Shown: in pieces, positions 10,201 to 20,345 of the stretch
How positions within the stretch are numbered: the stretch's first letter is position 1
Layout: every line of letters begins with the position of its first letter
Position numbers and translations under genes: made by a program
Notes under the pieces: model-generated
Databases searched by the model: none
Told to the model about the DNA's origin: nothing
The model's input: only the letters and a program-made list of their open reading frames with translations
Assembly: GCF_024582835.1 (NCBI RefSeq)
Contig: NZ_CP102096.1
Location: 1,054,001-1,118,000, forward strand
Reading direction: 5' to 3'
Length of the DNA stretch: 64,000 nt
From: Vibrio japonicus
GTDB lineage: Bacteria; Pseudomonadota; Gammaproteobacteria; Enterobacterales; Vibrionaceae

Positions 10201-10761
10201 GAAAAAATCGATACGAAACGGTTCACTCGAACCCATTGGGAAGAGGTCTAAAATCGAACCACGGCTGGCATATTCACCCGGCCCAAACACTTGATCGGTA
10301 TGTCGGTAGCCAGAGGTTTCCAGCTGGATTCTGAGCTTGTCTAAAGAGAAGCGATCGCCGACTTTCACCATCAAAGTGTGTTGCAACAAAAAGTCACGCG
10401 GTGACTGGCGTTGCAGTAACGTGCTGACGGGCACAATGGTAATGCCACTTGTTTGAGTGGGTAGCTGGTAAAGTTTTGCTATACGGTCAGAAATGATCTC
10501 TTGATGGGGAGAAAAGTTATCGTAAGGCAGAGTTTCCCAATCGGGGAAAAGTGCAACATCCTGAGTGGTAAACTGCTCAACTTCTTGGAGTAGCTTCAGC
10601 GCAGTTTGAGGGTCTGGCACCGCGAGCAGTGTATGGTTACTGTGTTGCTCAGCAAGTTCCGCTACAGCAACTGCTAAGCTCGCGCCTTGTAGGTTACCGA
10701 CTTGTTTTTTATCTCCGGCTTTTGTTGGATTCGCCAGATGGAAAAGATGTGTATCAGACAT
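7300..10761 (-). CDS. mfd: Transcription-repair coupling factor Mfd
   Basis: DNA translocase of 1153 residues that releases stalled RNA polymerase at lesions and recruits UvrA. The order is: UvrB-homology modules (about 1-350), the CarD-like RNA-polymerase interaction domain beginning near HIDHGIGRY (about 490), and a RecG-like motor. The motor has Walker A GDVGFGKTEVAMRAA (about 629-643), DEEHRFG (about 730), LTATPIPRTLNMAM, IDVPTANTIIMDRAD and QLRGRVGRS, followed by the C-terminal TRCF domain. Length is normal for the family. It begins 10 bases after the PilZ gene and precedes csiV, forming a three-gene minus-strand unit. Confidence 0.98.
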   Translation of the reverse strand: MSDTHLFHLANPTKAGDKKQVGNLQGASLAVAVAELAEQHSNHTLLAVPDPQTALKLLQEVEQFTTQDVALFPDWETLPYDNFSPHQEIISDRIAKLYQLPTQTSGITIVPVSTLLQRQSPRDFLLQHTLMVKVGDRFSLDKLRIQLETSGYRHTDQVFGPGEYASRGSILDLFPMGSSEPFRIDFFDDEIDTIRTFDPENQRSINDVKEIRLLPAHEFPTTESAIEDFRIRWRQRFEARREPESVYMQVSKGTWPAGIEYWQPLFFDKTETLFDYISEGSQLITVGNIEASIDTFLDDVDYRYDQRKVDPLRPLLPPEELWLRKDELFSHFKTLPQVQLSIEPVIEKAGRSNPDVKPLPELSVQHQNKEPMAALRQFSESYKGKVVFSVESEGRREALLELLQPIKLRPNSHDSFAKAITSKDKFSLILGAAEHGFLFGDEQVALICESDLLGDRVIQRRRKDRKTTNSDAVIRNLAELKPGQPVVHIDHGIGRYLGLQTLEAGGMITEYVTLEYQNEAKLYVPVASLNLISRYSGGAEDSAPLHKLGGEAWAKARRKAAEKVRDVAAELLDVYAKREIKPGYKFALDRGQYATFKAGFPFEETDDQSMAINAVMSDMCQAKAMDRLVCGDVGFGKTEVAMRAAFLATDNGKQVAVLVPTTLLAQQHFENFRDRFANLPIRVEVLSRFKTAKEQKQVLQDIDDGKVDIIVGTHKLLSNDIKFKDLGLLIVDEEHRFGVRQKEKMKAMRADVDILTLTATPIPRTLNMAMSGMRDLSIIATPPARRLAIKTFVRQSDDAVVREAVLREIMRGGQVYFLHNQVETIDKVAADLEKLIPEARVTVAHGQMRERELERIMNDFYHQRYNLLVCTTIIETGIDVPTANTIIMDRADNLGLAQLHQLRGRVGRSHHQAYAYLLTPHPKAMTKDAIKRLDAIASLEDLGAGFTLATHDLEIRGAGELLGDEQSGQIQSVGFTLYMEMLEQAVEALKEGKEPSLDELLREQTEVEVRLPALLPDDYIPDINTRLSMYKQIASVSDKQELDDLKVELIDRFGLLPDATQNLLSVSGLKLQAATLKARKIEAHDKGGFIEFSPDAEINPMYLVKLLQSQPQKFAMDGPTKFKFTVPLVDRRKRIQFIGDMLEEFQQNLLPKA

Positions 10762-10771
10762 AAACTTAGTT

Positions 10772-11338
10772 TCATTTATCTCGATTTAGAGTGCGTTGAC
10801 GCAATATTTTTTGCTGCTGATAAAGCGCGGCTTTGATGAGTAGATCTTCGTCTAAATCTCGCAGTAGATCGTATTTAATGGTGATCAAATATTGCCCATC
10901 TTTTGGCTCGCAGTGAACAACGTGCCCGTAGCTGTATATCGCAGCCGCTGGATGTTCCAAAAATAATTTAACGCGTACCTTATCCTCAATGGCAAGAGGC
11001 GCTGGGGCAAGATAGCTAAATTGACTCGCTCCGAATGACGTCGTTTGGTAGCGAAAGGCATTGATGTCTTGCTGCGCAAGAAGAAACGTCAACAGTAAGT
11101 TTAGCTTTGCATTTTGAGTGTCGAGCAGAGCAATGACGTGTTTTAAATCTTTGTTTTTGAGTTCATTTCTTGCGTTGTCATTCATCACATCGAGATGACT
11201 GAACTCACTCGCAACAAGAAAAGGCGCAGGTATCTCGCTTTCAAATTGATCAAAAGGTGGTATTGATTCTTCCGGGGGAAGAGGCTCCACATTAACAGTC
11301 AAATTATGGTGAACGGTAAAATATTCTTGATCAGGCAT
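10772..11338 (-). CDS. PilZ-like domain protein (degenerate c-di-GMP motif)
   Basis: 188-residue cytoplasmic protein. The C-terminal half has the strand pattern of a PilZ domain: TTSFGASQFSYLAPAPLAI at about 101-119 in place of the usual D-x-S-x-x-G element, then VRVKLFL and GHVVHCEP strands. The RxxxR arginine pair used for c-di-GMP binding is not obvious, so ligand binding is doubtful. The position between lolC and mfd is that of V. cholerae plzB (VC1885), one of its five PilZ proteins; this equivalence is from synteny. SD AGGAAG precedes the ATG. It is divergent from lolC. Confidence 0.72.
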   Translation of the reverse strand: MPDQEYFTVHHNLTVNVEPLPPEESIPPFDQFESEIPAPFLVASEFSHLDVMNDNARNELKNKDLKHVIALLDTQNAKLNLLLTFLLAQQDINAFRYQTTSFGASQFSYLAPAPLAIEDKVRVKLFLEHPAAAIYSYGHVVHCEPKDGQYLITIKYDLLRDLDEDLLIKAALYQQQKILRQRTLNRDK

Positions 11339-11502
11339 TCGGAACTTCCTTTTCTAGTCCTATGATTATCGTCATAAGACGCAACTAATCAAGATATGTC
11401 ATTGTTTATCACACATTTTGACGTGTATTTGGCAATTAAGGACTACAACCAAGCGGCATAAATAGGTACATTAGCCGCTATCAAACATTATTGGTCTATT
11501 TT
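11339..11502. promoter_or_regulatory. Divergent promoter region, PilZ gene / lolC
   Basis: 164 bases between two outward-facing units. It must hold the promoter of the pilZ-mfd-csiV unit and that of lolCDE. No operator was recognised. Confidence 0.5.
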
Positions 11503-12711
11503 ATGTTTCATCCGGTTTCGGCTTTCATCGGGTTGCGCTATTTACGTGGTCGCTCTGGTGACAAGTTCAGTCGATTTGTATCCTACATGTCCACAGCGGG
11601 GATCACCATTGGTGTGATGTCATTAGTGACCGTGCTTTCAGTCATGAACGGCTTTGAAGCTCAGCTTAAAGGGCGCATCTTAGGTGTCTTACCTCAGGCC
11701 ATTGTGTCTCATCAAGATGGTAAAACGCCTCGCAGCGAGGATGCGCCTGATTTTGTGAAGCAAATGTCTACTGCCGCGTTGCCTGAGCCCATTATTCAAA
11801 CAGAAGCGGTTGTCCAAAGTTCGTCTCAGCTCAGTGCAGGGTTGATGATTGGTATCGAACCCAGTGCAAGTGATCCTATCGGGCAACACTTAATTGCAGG
11901 GCGACTATCCACTTTAGAGTCTGGAAAATACCAAATTGTTCTAGGCCATACGCTTGCCCACTCTATGGGCGTCAACCTCGGCGATAAAGTGCGTTTAATG
12001 GTGACCAGTGCGAGCCAGTTTACCCCCCTTGGTCGCATTCCTAGCCAGCGTATGTTCACCGTTGCTGCTATTTACAACACCGGTTCGGACGTCGATGGGC
12101 AATTGATGCTGACGCATATTGACGACGCGGCGCGCTTACTGCGAATGAAGAACAATACGATGACTGGATGGCGTCTCTTTTTTGAAGATCCTTTCGTCGT
12201 GTCGGATTACAGTAGCCAACCATTACCAGATGGGTGGAAATGGCAAGATTGGCGAGATCAGAGAGGCGAGCTGTTTCAAGCCGTCCGTATGGAAAAAAAC
12301 ATGATGGGTTTGATGCTCGGGCTTATTATCGGTGTCGCTGCATTTAATATCATTTCCGCTTTGATTATGGTGGTTATGGAGAAACAGGCTGAAGTGGCCA
12401 TTCTTAAAACACAAGGCATGTCAGACAGACAAGTGCTTGCCATCTTCATGGTCCAAGGCGCAAGTAGTGGGATTCTAGGTGCGCTGATAGGTGGTGCACT
12501 GGGTGTGTTACTCGCAAGCAACCTTAATACATTACTGGAAAGTGCCGGAGTGGCTCTTTTCTCTGTAGGGGGAGCGTTACCCGTCTCCATTAATCCTGTT
12601 CAAATTGTCGTCGTGGTCGTATTAGCGATTGCACTAAGCTTAGTTGCCACACTTTTCCCATCTTATCGTGCATCTTCTGTAAAACCTGCTGAGGCTTTGA
12701 GATATGAGTAA
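11503..12711 (+). CDS. lolC: Lipoprotein-releasing ABC transporter permease LolC
   Basis: Inner-membrane subunit of the LolCDE complex, which extracts outer-membrane lipoproteins and hands them to LolA. It has 402 residues with the FtsX/MacB topology: one N-terminal membrane helix ([17 protein letters not shown]), a large periplasmic domain, then three C-terminal helices (starting [21 protein letters not shown]). The ending [16 protein letters not shown] is typical. I choose the ATG at 11503, giving [17 protein letters not shown] like known LolC proteins; a TTG at 11491 is less likely. No strong SD is visible. It overlaps lolD by 8 bases. Confidence 0.94.
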   Translation: MFHPVSAFIGLRYLRGRSGDKFSRFVSYMSTAGITIGVMSLVTVLSVMNGFEAQLKGRILGVLPQAIVSHQDGKTPRSEDAPDFVKQMSTAALPEPIIQTEAVVQSSSQLSAGLMIGIEPSASDPIGQHLIAGRLSTLESGKYQIVLGHTLAHSMGVNLGDKVRLMVTSASQFTPLGRIPSQRMFTVAAIYNTGSDVDGQLMLTHIDDAARLLRMKNNTMTGWRLFFEDPFVVSDYSSQPLPDGWKWQDWRDQRGELFQAVRMEKNMMGLMLGLIIGVAAFNIISALIMVVMEKQAEVAILKTQGMSDRQVLAIFMVQGASSGILGALIGGALGVLLASNLNTLLESAGVALFSVGGALPVSINPVQIVVVVVLAIALSLVATLFPSYRASSVKPAEALRYE

Positions 12712-13390
12712 CCTGCTAGAGTGTCATAACATTTGTAAAACTTATCGCGAAGGGAGCCTCGATACTCAGGTTTTGAAAGGTGTGAGCTTTGCGCTGAAGA
12801 AAGGTGAGTTGGCTTCTATCATCGGCTCATCGGGTTCCGGAAAAAGCACCTTACTTCATATTCTAGGAGCGCTTGATGACGCGACGGAAGGTCATGTGGA
12901 TTTTCTCGAGCAGAATCTATCGCGTTTGAGCTCAAACAAACAGGCGAAATTGCGTAATCAACACTTAGGGTTTGTGTACCAGTTCCATCATCTGTTAGCT
13001 GACTTTAGTGCGTTAGAGAATGTGGCTATGCCTTTATTGATTGGTGGATGTGGAACGACGGAAGCCAAATCGAAAGCCAAAGCACTGCTTGATAAGGTAG
13101 GGCTTAGTCACCGTATTGACCATCGACCATCTGAGCTATCAGGGGGAGAAAGACAGCGTGTGGCGATTGCAAGAGCACTGGTTAATAACCCTTCTCTTGT
13201 CTTGGCGGATGAGCCTACGGGTAACTTGGACCATACCACAGCACTGGCTATCTACGATCTCATGCGTGAGCTGAATCGCGAGTCAGGGACGGCGTTTTTG
13301 GTGGTGACTCATGATGGCGAGTTAGCCGCAAAGATGGATAGGCAGCTGCATATGCAAGATGGTTTGCTGTTAAACGTTGAGGGGGTCTAA
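12704..13390 (+). CDS. lolD: Lipoprotein-releasing ABC transporter ATP-binding protein LolD
   Basis: ATPase of LolCDE, 228 residues. It has Walker [10 protein letters not shown] (41-49), a Q-loop at FVYQFHHLL, signature [15 protein letters not shown] (about 146-160), Walker [13 protein letters not shown] and a switch His in VVTHDGE. It starts inside the end of lolC and its end carries the ribosome-binding site of lolE, so the three genes are tightly coupled. Length is normal for LolD. Confidence 0.96.
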   Translation: MSNLLECHNICKTYREGSLDTQVLKGVSFALKKGELASIIGSSGSGKSTLLHILGALDDATEGHVDFLEQNLSRLSSNKQAKLRNQHLGFVYQFHHLLADFSALENVAMPLLIGGCGTTEAKSKAKALLDKVGLSHRIDHRPSELSGGERQRVAIARALVNNPSLVLADEPTGNLDHTTALAIYDLMRELNRESGTAFLVVTHDGELAAKMDRQLHMQDGLLLNVEGV

Positions 13391-13391
13391 T

Positions 13392-14636
13392 TTGTTCTCA
13401 TCTCTTTCTTTGTTTATTGGCAGACGTTTTAGTCGCGCTAAACAACGGAACAAAATGGTTTCGTTCATTTCTTTATCTTCGACCATTGGAATTACGGTCG
13501 GTGTGGCGGTCATCATCATCGGTTTATCGGCGATGAATGGTTTTGAGCGAGAGCTGAAAGACCGCGTACTTTCGGTTGTGTCACACGGCGAGTTTGAAGG
13601 CGTGAGAGGCCCAATTGAAGATTGGCAGTCCGTCATTACCAAAGCGCAGCAACACCCAAAAGTCGAAGCAGCCGCACCCTATGTGAAGCTGACTGCCTTA
13701 GCGGAAAAGGGTCAGCAGCTCAAAGCCATTGAAGTTCGTGGCGTAGAGCCTCAACTAGAAGAACAAGTGTCAAATTTAAGCCACTATATTGATGCGAAGG
13801 TCTGGCAAGAGTTTACGCCAGGACACAAGCAAGTGATTCTCGGTCAAGGGATCGCGAGTTTACTCGGCGTTGATACGGGCGACTTTTTAACCTTGATGAT
13901 CCCAAGCAGCGGTGATGCAACGAAAGTTCAAGCGCCAAAGCGAGTGCGAGTTCAGGTGATCGGGGTGTTAAGCCTCAACGGACAAATTGACCATAGCTTG
14001 GCGCTAGTTCCACTTCAAGATGCGCAGCAATACGCTAAGTTAGGTGATGGCGTCACCGGAGTCGCTGTTAAGGTGAGTGATGTATTAAACGCGACTCAGA
14101 TTGTTCGCGAAGCGGGCAATACGCTCGACGTTTATGTGTATCTACGTAGCTGGCAGCAAAAATATGGTTTCCTGCACCGTGACATTCAACTGGTTCGTAC
14201 CATTATGTATCTCGTTATGGTCTTGGTTATTGGCGTGGCAAGCTTCAACATTGTTTCAACGTTAATGATGGCCGTGAAAGACCGAGCGTCGGAAATCGCA
14301 ATACTACGGACGATGGGCGCGACGGATGGGTTAGTGAAGCGTATCTTTGTTTGGCAGGGCGTGTTCTCTGGCGTTCTTGGCAGTTTAGTTGGTAGCGCTA
14401 TTGGTGTGTTGGTTGCTTTCAATCTGACGGAACTGATAAAAATGCTCGAAAGCCTTATCGGACACCAATTCTTATCTGGCGATATCTACTTTGTCGACTT
14501 TTTGCCGTCTGAAGTAAATATGGGTGATGTCTTGTTGGTCTCTAGCACGGCTGTTGTTCTTAGCTTGCTGGCAACTTGGTATCCTGCATCGCGTGCGAGT
14601 AAGTTAAATCCAGCTACCGTTCTTAGTTCCAAGTAG
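13392..14636 (+). CDS. lolE: Lipoprotein-releasing ABC transporter permease LolE
   Basis: Second permease of LolCDE, 414 residues, paralogous to LolC: N-terminal helix (GITVGVAVIIIGLSAMNGF), periplasmic domain, and C-terminal helices starting at TIMYLVMVLVIGVASFNIVST. The ending ATWYPASRASKLNPATVLSSK matches the family. The likely start is the TTG at 13392: the run GAGGGGG (13379-13385) is 6 bases upstream and the protein then begins FSSLSLFIGRRFSRAKQRN, aligning with other LolE proteins. The TTG at 13377 would lie before the ribosome site. It starts one base after the lolD stop codon. Confidence 0.94.
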   Translation: MFSSLSLFIGRRFSRAKQRNKMVSFISLSSTIGITVGVAVIIIGLSAMNGFERELKDRVLSVVSHGEFEGVRGPIEDWQSVITKAQQHPKVEAAAPYVKLTALAEKGQQLKAIEVRGVEPQLEEQVSNLSHYIDAKVWQEFTPGHKQVILGQGIASLLGVDTGDFLTLMIPSSGDATKVQAPKRVRVQVIGVLSLNGQIDHSLALVPLQDAQQYAKLGDGVTGVAVKVSDVLNATQIVREAGNTLDVYVYLRSWQQKYGFLHRDIQLVRTIMYLVMVLVIGVASFNIVSTLMMAVKDRASEIAILRTMGATDGLVKRIFVWQGVFSGVLGSLVGSAIGVLVAFNLTELIKMLESLIGHQFLSGDIYFVDFLPSEVNMGDVLLVSSTAVVLSLLATWYPASRASKLNPATVLSSK

Positions 14637-14680
14637 CCTGGCCGCCAAAAAAGTAGTTAAGGCAACGACTCTTTAAACGC

Positions 14681-14712
14681 AAAAAGGACCAACAATCTTG
14701 GTCCTTTTTCAT
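14681..14712 (+). terminator. Terminator after lolE
   Basis: 10-bp perfect stem AAAAAGGACC/GGTCCTTTTT (14681-14690 with 14700-14709), 9-base loop. It also suits the convergent DUF2062 gene. Confidence 0.9.
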
Positions 14713-14775
14713 ACTTCTCTTTCATTGAGTTTACCGATTTGTGTCGGCTCCGCTCAAGTCACTGACTGATGAACT

Positions 14776-15306
14776 TTACTTGTGCAGCAACCTGCCTAAT
14801 CTAATCCGACGCTTTTGCCAACTTCGAACAACAGAGTATCGCCACAAGGCTTTGATTCCGAAGTAACCCAATATGGCAGAAGCAACACCGCATATTAAGC
14901 AACCCAAAAGAAATGGAGGGCCAATAGTGCTCATTTGCGCAATGATAAAGTCCCATGAAAGTTCAAAGTGGAAAGGTTGTGGAGGAACATGCATCACCCA
15001 AGCGCCGATTTTGTAGGCGAAGTAAAACAGGACAGGCATCGTAATTGGGTTGCTGACCCACACAAGTGCGACAGAAAGTGGGAGGTTCACACCACAGGCA
15101 ATAGCCAGTCCTGCTGACATGATCATTTGGCTTGGTAAAGGTACAAACGCCATAAATAGACCAACGGCAAACGCACCCGCTGCGGATCGACGATTTAGAC
15201 ACCACAGGTTTGGGTTGTAAAGTACATTGCCAAAAATCTTTAATGCCTTTTGACGCTTTATCAATTCATGGTCAGGCATAAAGCGCTTTATGAACTTTCT
15301 TGGCAT
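14776..15306 (-). CDS. DUF2062 family membrane protein
   Basis: 176-residue inner-membrane protein of the DUF2062 family. A basic N-terminus is followed by SAAGAFAVGLFMAFVPLPSQ, then hydrophobic helices around 65-85 (LAIACGVNLPLSVALVWVSNP), 90-105 and 125-150, and a very basic tail (WQKRRIRLGRLL). Function is unknown. Its ATG is only 8 bases from the ATG of divergent comEC, so its promoter must lie within the comEC coding sequence or overlap it. Confidence 0.88.
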   Translation of the reverse strand: MPRKFIKRFMPDHELIKRQKALKIFGNVLYNPNLWCLNRRSAAGAFAVGLFMAFVPLPSQMIMSAGLAIACGVNLPLSVALVWVSNPITMPVLFYFAYKIGAWVMHVPPQPFHFELSWDFIIAQMSTIGPPFLLGCLICGVASAILGYFGIKALWRYSVVRSWQKRRIRLGRLLHK

Positions 15307-15314
15307 AGTGGAAG

Positions 15315-17555
15315 ATGACTCTCTATTTAAATTACTGGACGCTTACTTCGTTCTTGATTGTTATATTTACCGCACCCATGTGGCCTGCAATGCCAGATTG
15401 GATTTGGCTAGCTCCGTGTTTTGGCTGTTTGGTCGTCTCACTCAAGCTTAATCGTCTACGAGTGTTAATCGGTCCTAGTATAGCGTGTGCTGTCATATTG
15501 ATTCACGGCAACCTACTTCAACACCAAACCAATGAGCTATTCAAAGCAGAACAGAATATTATCATAAATGCCGAGGTTGACAGCTTTTTTAAGCAAATAA
15601 GTCACGGCTTTCAGGGCATAGTTGTAGTTAGATCAATTAACGGACGAAAATTAAACGCATTCGAGCAGCCTAAAATATGGCTAGTTTCACCGAATCAGTT
15701 AGAAATTGGAGACAAGTTGACCACTCAGATGGTGATCAAGCCGATTACTGGCCTAATGAACGATGTCGGTTTTGACGCTGAAAAACACGCATTAGCGAAA
15801 GGAGTGATTGCCAAAGGGACTATCCGTCACTCAACGAGTTTCTATTTCGTCCGGTCTGGCTCGTTGCGACAGGTGATTTTTTCTCGGGCGTCAGAACAAA
15901 CCTCCCGATTGGACAATGGGCCACTAATCGAAGCGCTATTGTTTGGGATGAGACACAGAATTTCGGACGAAGTTTGGGAGCGTTTTAAAGGTGCTGGGTT
16001 GAGTCATCTTATTGCGATTTCCGGGCTTCATATTGGCATTATTTTTGGTGTGGGATGGTGGGCAGGCCGAATTTTGTTGACGATAAGTCCTCGCATGTTT
16101 TTTGCGCCTGTCTTGATTGGTTTGTCGTTGGCGATGCTGTATGCGTGGTTAGCAGGATTCTCGATCCCAACACGCAGGGCGTTACTGATGTGTGTATTGT
16201 TTAGTGCACTTCAGTTTAGTGGTCGATATCTCCCGCTGCTTATGAAATGGCTCGTGGTGTTCGCGGCGTTATTAGTGATGGAACCATTCTCAACGCTAGA
16301 CATGGGGCTGTGGATGTCGATGAGCGCAGTCGGTACTATATTTATCTATCTCGCGGTCAAGAATAGAACACGACGCGGTGTTGGTTTGGCGATTGAAATT
16401 CAATGCTTTATTGTGATTGCGATGTCTCCGATCGTGGCGGCACTTTTTCAGGGAATCAGTCTGAGCTCGGTCCTGTATAATTTGCTCTTTGTCCCTTGGT
16501 TTAGTTTTGTTGTCATTCCTATCGCATTTTTGTCGTTGCTCGTTTCTCTATGGGATTCTAGCTACGCTATGACCTGGCAGCTTGTGAATTTAACGCTCGA
16601 GCCCGTGGTTTTCCTCTCCTCTTTCTCCCACTTTTCTTGGTTGTCGTTGTCAGCGTTTCACATCACACTTCTTTCTGCTTTCGCCATTATTGTGTGTTTG
16701 TCGATTTGGTTAAACCGTCAGGCTCTTGTTTTGGGAATAGGGATTGCAGCGTTTGCCACTTATGACTGGAAACCGACCCCGTTATGGGAATTAGTCGTGT
16801 TGGACGTGGGTCATGGACTGGCTGTCGTGGTGATTCAAGGCCGCCGAGCGCTGGTTTACGATACTGGACCGTCTTGGGAGGGTTCGGGCATCACTCAACA
16901 AGTCGTTATTCCTTATTTGCAGGCAAGGGGGATTGATTCTCTCGATTTCTTTATCGTGAGCCATTTTGACAATGATCATGCTGGTGGCTGGGAGGAAATT
17001 GAAGGAACAATGAACTCAAGCGTATTCGTCTCCAGTCAACATCGAACGGGTAATGCTGAATGCGTGGAAGGTGCATCATGGGAGTGGGGGGATTTAACGC
17101 TAGAAGTGCTTTGGCCGCCCAAGCTCGTGCCAAGAGCCTATAATCCTCAGTCTTGCGTTGTAAAACTAACCAGCAGACAAGCACCATTTTCAGTGCTTTT
17201 GCCCGGTGATATTGAATCGATAGCCGAATGGTTATTACTACGAAACAAAACCAGACTAGACTCGGACATTCTCCTTGTTCCACATCATGGCAGCAAAACC
17301 TCTTCACTCCCTCAGTTTATTGACGCGGTATCTCCAGATTATGCAATAGCTTCTACGGCGAAAGTAGGGCGGTGGGCATTGCCTGATGCGTCGGTTGTCG
17401 CTCGATACGAACAGAGAGGCGTTATCTGGAAAGAGACGGGGCGTTCCGGTCAAGTGACGGTTGAATTTTATCCAGATGGTTATCAAGTAGAGGCGCTAAG
17501 AGAGAGTAAAGGACGTGCTTGGTATAGGCAGATGCTACGTAAGGGGGTAGAATAG
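15315..17555 (+). CDS. comEC: ComEC/Rec2 DNA internalization channel protein
   Basis: Inner-membrane channel through which transforming DNA enters the cytoplasm during natural competence, 746 residues. The order is: N-terminal hydrophobic helices, a DUF4131-type soluble domain, the Competence domain ([14 protein letters not shown], then [20 protein letters not shown] at about 230-250) with many membrane helices to about 480, and a C-terminal metallo-beta-lactamase-like domain with [22 protein letters not shown] (about 546-556) and [11 protein letters not shown]. Key residues appear intact. msbA follows after 31 bases. In vibrios comEC is induced with competence. Confidence 0.95.
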   Translation: MTLYLNYWTLTSFLIVIFTAPMWPAMPDWIWLAPCFGCLVVSLKLNRLRVLIGPSIACAVILIHGNLLQHQTNELFKAEQNIIINAEVDSFFKQISHGFQGIVVVRSINGRKLNAFEQPKIWLVSPNQLEIGDKLTTQMVIKPITGLMNDVGFDAEKHALAKGVIAKGTIRHSTSFYFVRSGSLRQVIFSRASEQTSRLDNGPLIEALLFGMRHRISDEVWERFKGAGLSHLIAISGLHIGIIFGVGWWAGRILLTISPRMFFAPVLIGLSLAMLYAWLAGFSIPTRRALLMCVLFSALQFSGRYLPLLMKWLVVFAALLVMEPFSTLDMGLWMSMSAVGTIFIYLAVKNRTRRGVGLAIEIQCFIVIAMSPIVAALFQGISLSSVLYNLLFVPWFSFVVIPIAFLSLLVSLWDSSYAMTWQLVNLTLEPVVFLSSFSHFSWLSLSAFHITLLSAFAIIVCLSIWLNRQALVLGIGIAAFATYDWKPTPLWELVVLDVGHGLAVVVIQGRRALVYDTGPSWEGSGITQQVVIPYLQARGIDSLDFFIVSHFDNDHAGGWEEIEGTMNSSVFVSSQHRTGNAECVEGASWEWGDLTLEVLWPPKLVPRAYNPQSCVVKLTSRQAPFSVLLPGDIESIAEWLLLRNKTRLDSDILLVPHHGSKTSSLPQFIDAVSPDYAIASTAKVGRWALPDASVVARYEQRGVIWKETGRSGQVTVEFYPDGYQVEALRESKGRAWYRQMLRKGVE

Positions 17556-17586
17556 GCAGATTATTGTAAGAAAAATAAGCAGTTCT

Positions 17587-19335
17587 ATGTCACTCAATAA
17601 AGACGAAACCACTTGGCAAACCTTTAAACGCTTGTGGGTATATATTCGCTTGTATAAAGCGGGTTTGGCGGTTGCCATAGTGGCACTGATTATCAATGCC
17701 GCTGCTGACACTTACATGGTGTCCTTACTAAAGCCGTTGCTGGATGAAGGCTTCGGTAACGCAGAATCTGAATTTTTCCGTATATTGCCGCTTATCATTT
17801 TAGGAATGATGATTGTACGTGGACTGAGTAGTTTTGTTTCCTCCTACTGCTTGAGTTGGGTTTCCGGCAATGTCGTTATGTTGATGCGAAGAGGCATCTT
17901 CAAACAATTTATGCATATGCCTGTCTCTTTCTTTGATAAAGAGTCCACTGGCGGTTTACTTTCACGTATCACTTACGATTCGGAACAAGTTGCAGGGGCG
18001 ACAAGCCGAGCGCTCGTCAGTATTGTACGCGAAGGGGCGAGCATTATTGGCTTGTTGACGCTAATGTTTTGGAATAGTTGGCAATTGTCACTGGTTCTTA
18101 TCGTTATCGCGCCAATTGTGGCATGGGCTATCGGATTTGTTTCTAAACGCTTCCGTAAGATTTCTAGAAACATGCAAGACGCAATGGGGCGTGTGACGTC
18201 TTCTGCTGAGCAAATGCTTAAAGGGCACAAAGTTGTTTTAAGTTATGGTGGTCAAGATCTCGAAAGCCAACGCTTTGACGCTGTGAGTAACCAAATGCGC
18301 CAGCAGTCCATGAAGTTGGTCGCTGCAAAGTCGATTGCCAACCCTGTTATTCAGGTGATCGCGTCTTTGGCTTTGGTTGTTGTCCTTTTCCTAGCGAGTG
18401 TTGAAGAAATTCGTAGTCAGCTAACTCCAGGTACATTTACCGTTGTATTCTCGGCAATGTTTGGTCTTATGCGACCACTTAAAGCGCTGACAAACGTAAC
18501 ATCGGATTTTCAACGTGGTATGGCAGCGAGCCAGACCTTGTTTGCGTTGATGGACCTTGAAACGGAAAAAGACAAGGGCACTTACGAAACAGATCGTGTT
18601 CGTGGGGACGTGGAAGTTAAAGATGTGACATTCACTTATCAAGGCAAAGAAAAACCAGCACTACGCGATGTTAGCTTTAAAATTCCTCAAGGAAAGAGTG
18701 TTGCGCTGGTAGGTCGCTCTGGCTCTGGTAAGAGTACCATCGCGAATCTGTTTACCCGTTTTTATGATGTGGACTCGGGCAGCATTATGCTTGATGGGCA
18801 TGATGTTCGTGATTTCAAGTTGAAGAATTTGCGCTCTCACTTCGCATTAGTCTCTCAGAACGTGCATTTGTTTAACGACACCATCGCCAATAACATCGCT
18901 TATGCTGCTGAAGAAGAGTACAGCCGTGAACAGATAGAAGAGGCGGCACGTTTAGCCTATGCGATGGACTTTATTGAGCCTATGGAAAATGGGCTCGATA
19001 CGGTGATTGGTGAAAACGGCGCGAGTCTCTCTGGTGGGCAAAGACAACGTATCGCTATTGCTCGTGCATTGCTAAGAGATGCGCCAGTTTTGATCTTGGA
19101 TGAAGCGACGTCTGCGTTAGATACAGAATCAGAAAAAGCTATCCAGTCGGCGCTCGATGAATTGCAGAAAGATAAGACGGTTCTTGTGATTGCTCACCGC
19201 CTATCCACCATTGAAAACGCAGATGAAATTCTTGTTATTGATGAAGGTGAGGTTGTGGAGCGTGGTGATCACCAAACGCTTATCGCGAAAGATGGTGCGT
19301 ACGCGCAACTACACCGTATTCAGTTTGGTGGATAA
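17587..19335 (+). CDS. msbA: Lipid A export ATP-binding/permease MsbA
   Basis: Homodimeric ABC flippase of 582 residues that moves lipid A-core across the inner membrane. The N-terminal ABC transporter membrane domain (six helices, about 20-320) is followed by the nucleotide-binding domain with Walker [10 protein letters not shown] (about 375-383), Q-loop [11 protein letters not shown], signature [15 protein letters not shown] (about 479-493), Walker [13 protein letters not shown] and the switch VIAHRLST. It is followed 2 bases later by lpxK, the conserved msbA-lpxK pair. The gene is normally essential; an internal comEC promoter may drive it, given the short gap. Confidence 0.97.
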   Translation: MSLNKDETTWQTFKRLWVYIRLYKAGLAVAIVALIINAAADTYMVSLLKPLLDEGFGNAESEFFRILPLIILGMMIVRGLSSFVSSYCLSWVSGNVVMLMRRGIFKQFMHMPVSFFDKESTGGLLSRITYDSEQVAGATSRALVSIVREGASIIGLLTLMFWNSWQLSLVLIVIAPIVAWAIGFVSKRFRKISRNMQDAMGRVTSSAEQMLKGHKVVLSYGGQDLESQRFDAVSNQMRQQSMKLVAAKSIANPVIQVIASLALVVVLFLASVEEIRSQLTPGTFTVVFSAMFGLMRPLKALTNVTSDFQRGMAASQTLFALMDLETEKDKGTYETDRVRGDVEVKDVTFTYQGKEKPALRDVSFKIPQGKSVALVGRSGSGKSTIANLFTRFYDVDSGSIMLDGHDVRDFKLKNLRSHFALVSQNVHLFNDTIANNIAYAAEEEYSREQIEEAARLAYAMDFIEPMENGLDTVIGENGASLSGGQRQRIAIARALLRDAPVLILDEATSALDTESEKAIQSALDELQKDKTVLVIAHRLSTIENADEILVIDEGEVVERGDHQTLIAKDGAYAQLHRIQFGG

Positions 19336-19337
19336 GC

Positions 19338-20345
19338 GTGATTGAAAAAATCTGGTTTGAAAACCACCCGATAAAATATCTGATGTGGCCAGTACTTTGG
19401 CCACTTAGCCTTTTGTTTGGTGTGATCAGCCGTTCAAGACGCAATAAGTTTCAATCAGGTGAGAAGGAAAGCTATCGTGCACCTGTGCCCGTTATTATTG
19501 TCGGAAATATTACTGCTGGCGGTAACGGCAAAACTCCCGTTGTTATATGGCTTGTAGAGCAATTGCAGCAACTGGGTTATAAACCAGGTGTGGTATCCAG
19601 AGGTTATGGTGCGAAAGCGCCGAGCTATCCGCTACTCGTCGATGAAAACACATCAACGAAACACTGCGGTGATGAACCAAAGCTGATTTATAAACGCACG
19701 TCATCGCCGGTTGCAGTCTCCCCCGTGAGAAGCGAAGCCGTCAAAGCGCTTTTGCCGCTTGGTGTTGATGTCATTATTACGGATGACGGTCTGCAGCACT
19801 ACGCCTTGCAGCGCGACATAGAGATTGTTGTTGTGGATGGGCAACGCCGCTTCGGTAATGAATCACTTATCCCTCTCGGCCCGCTGCGTGAAAGTGTGGA
19901 ACGTCTGAACGAAGTTGATATTATCATCACTAATGGTGGGTCAGCGAAAGCGGGTGAAGTCGCCATGTCGTTGTCACCAAGCTTAGCGGTGAATTTGAAA
20001 AATCGACAGAAAATGCCAGTGAGTCAGCTGACTAACCTTGTGGCGATGGCTGGGATTGGTCATCCCCCTCGCTTTTTCAATACGTTAGAAACACTAGGTG
20101 CGAAGGTGACTTTTGCCCAAGGGTTTGCTGACCATAAAGATTTTGTACCGTCAGAATTAGATGCCTTGTCTCAACGTGGAGACCATCTGATCATGACTGA
20201 GAAAGATGCTGTAAAATGCGCTGATTACGCGAAAGACAATTGGTGGTATTTGCCCGTAACCGCGAGCTTTTGCCGCGAAGATGAGCAGCGCATTTTGAAC
20301 AAAATAAAAGAGGTTAAGGAAAAATATGGATCACCGTCTGCTTGA
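19338..20345 (+). CDS. lpxK: Tetraacyldisaccharide 4'-kinase LpxK
   Basis: Membrane-associated kinase of 335 residues that phosphorylates the 4'-position of the lipid A disaccharide precursor to give lipid IVA. The N-terminal hydrophobic segment [19 protein letters not shown] is followed by the P-loop [15 protein letters not shown] (about 55-69), [18 protein letters not shown] and the [10 protein letters not shown] motif, all diagnostic of LpxK. The start is a GTG two bases after the msbA stop. It overlaps ycaR by 20 bases. Confidence 0.96.
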   Translation: MIEKIWFENHPIKYLMWPVLWPLSLLFGVISRSRRNKFQSGEKESYRAPVPVIIVGNITAGGNGKTPVVIWLVEQLQQLGYKPGVVSRGYGAKAPSYPLLVDENTSTKHCGDEPKLIYKRTSSPVAVSPVRSEAVKALLPLGVDVIITDDGLQHYALQRDIEIVVVDGQRRFGNESLIPLGPLRESVERLNEVDIIITNGGSAKAGEVAMSLSPSLAVNLKNRQKMPVSQLTNLVAMAGIGHPPRFFNTLETLGAKVTFAQGFADHKDFVPSELDALSQRGDHLIMTEKDAVKCADYAKDNWWYLPVTASFCREDEQRILNKIKEVKEKYGSPSA

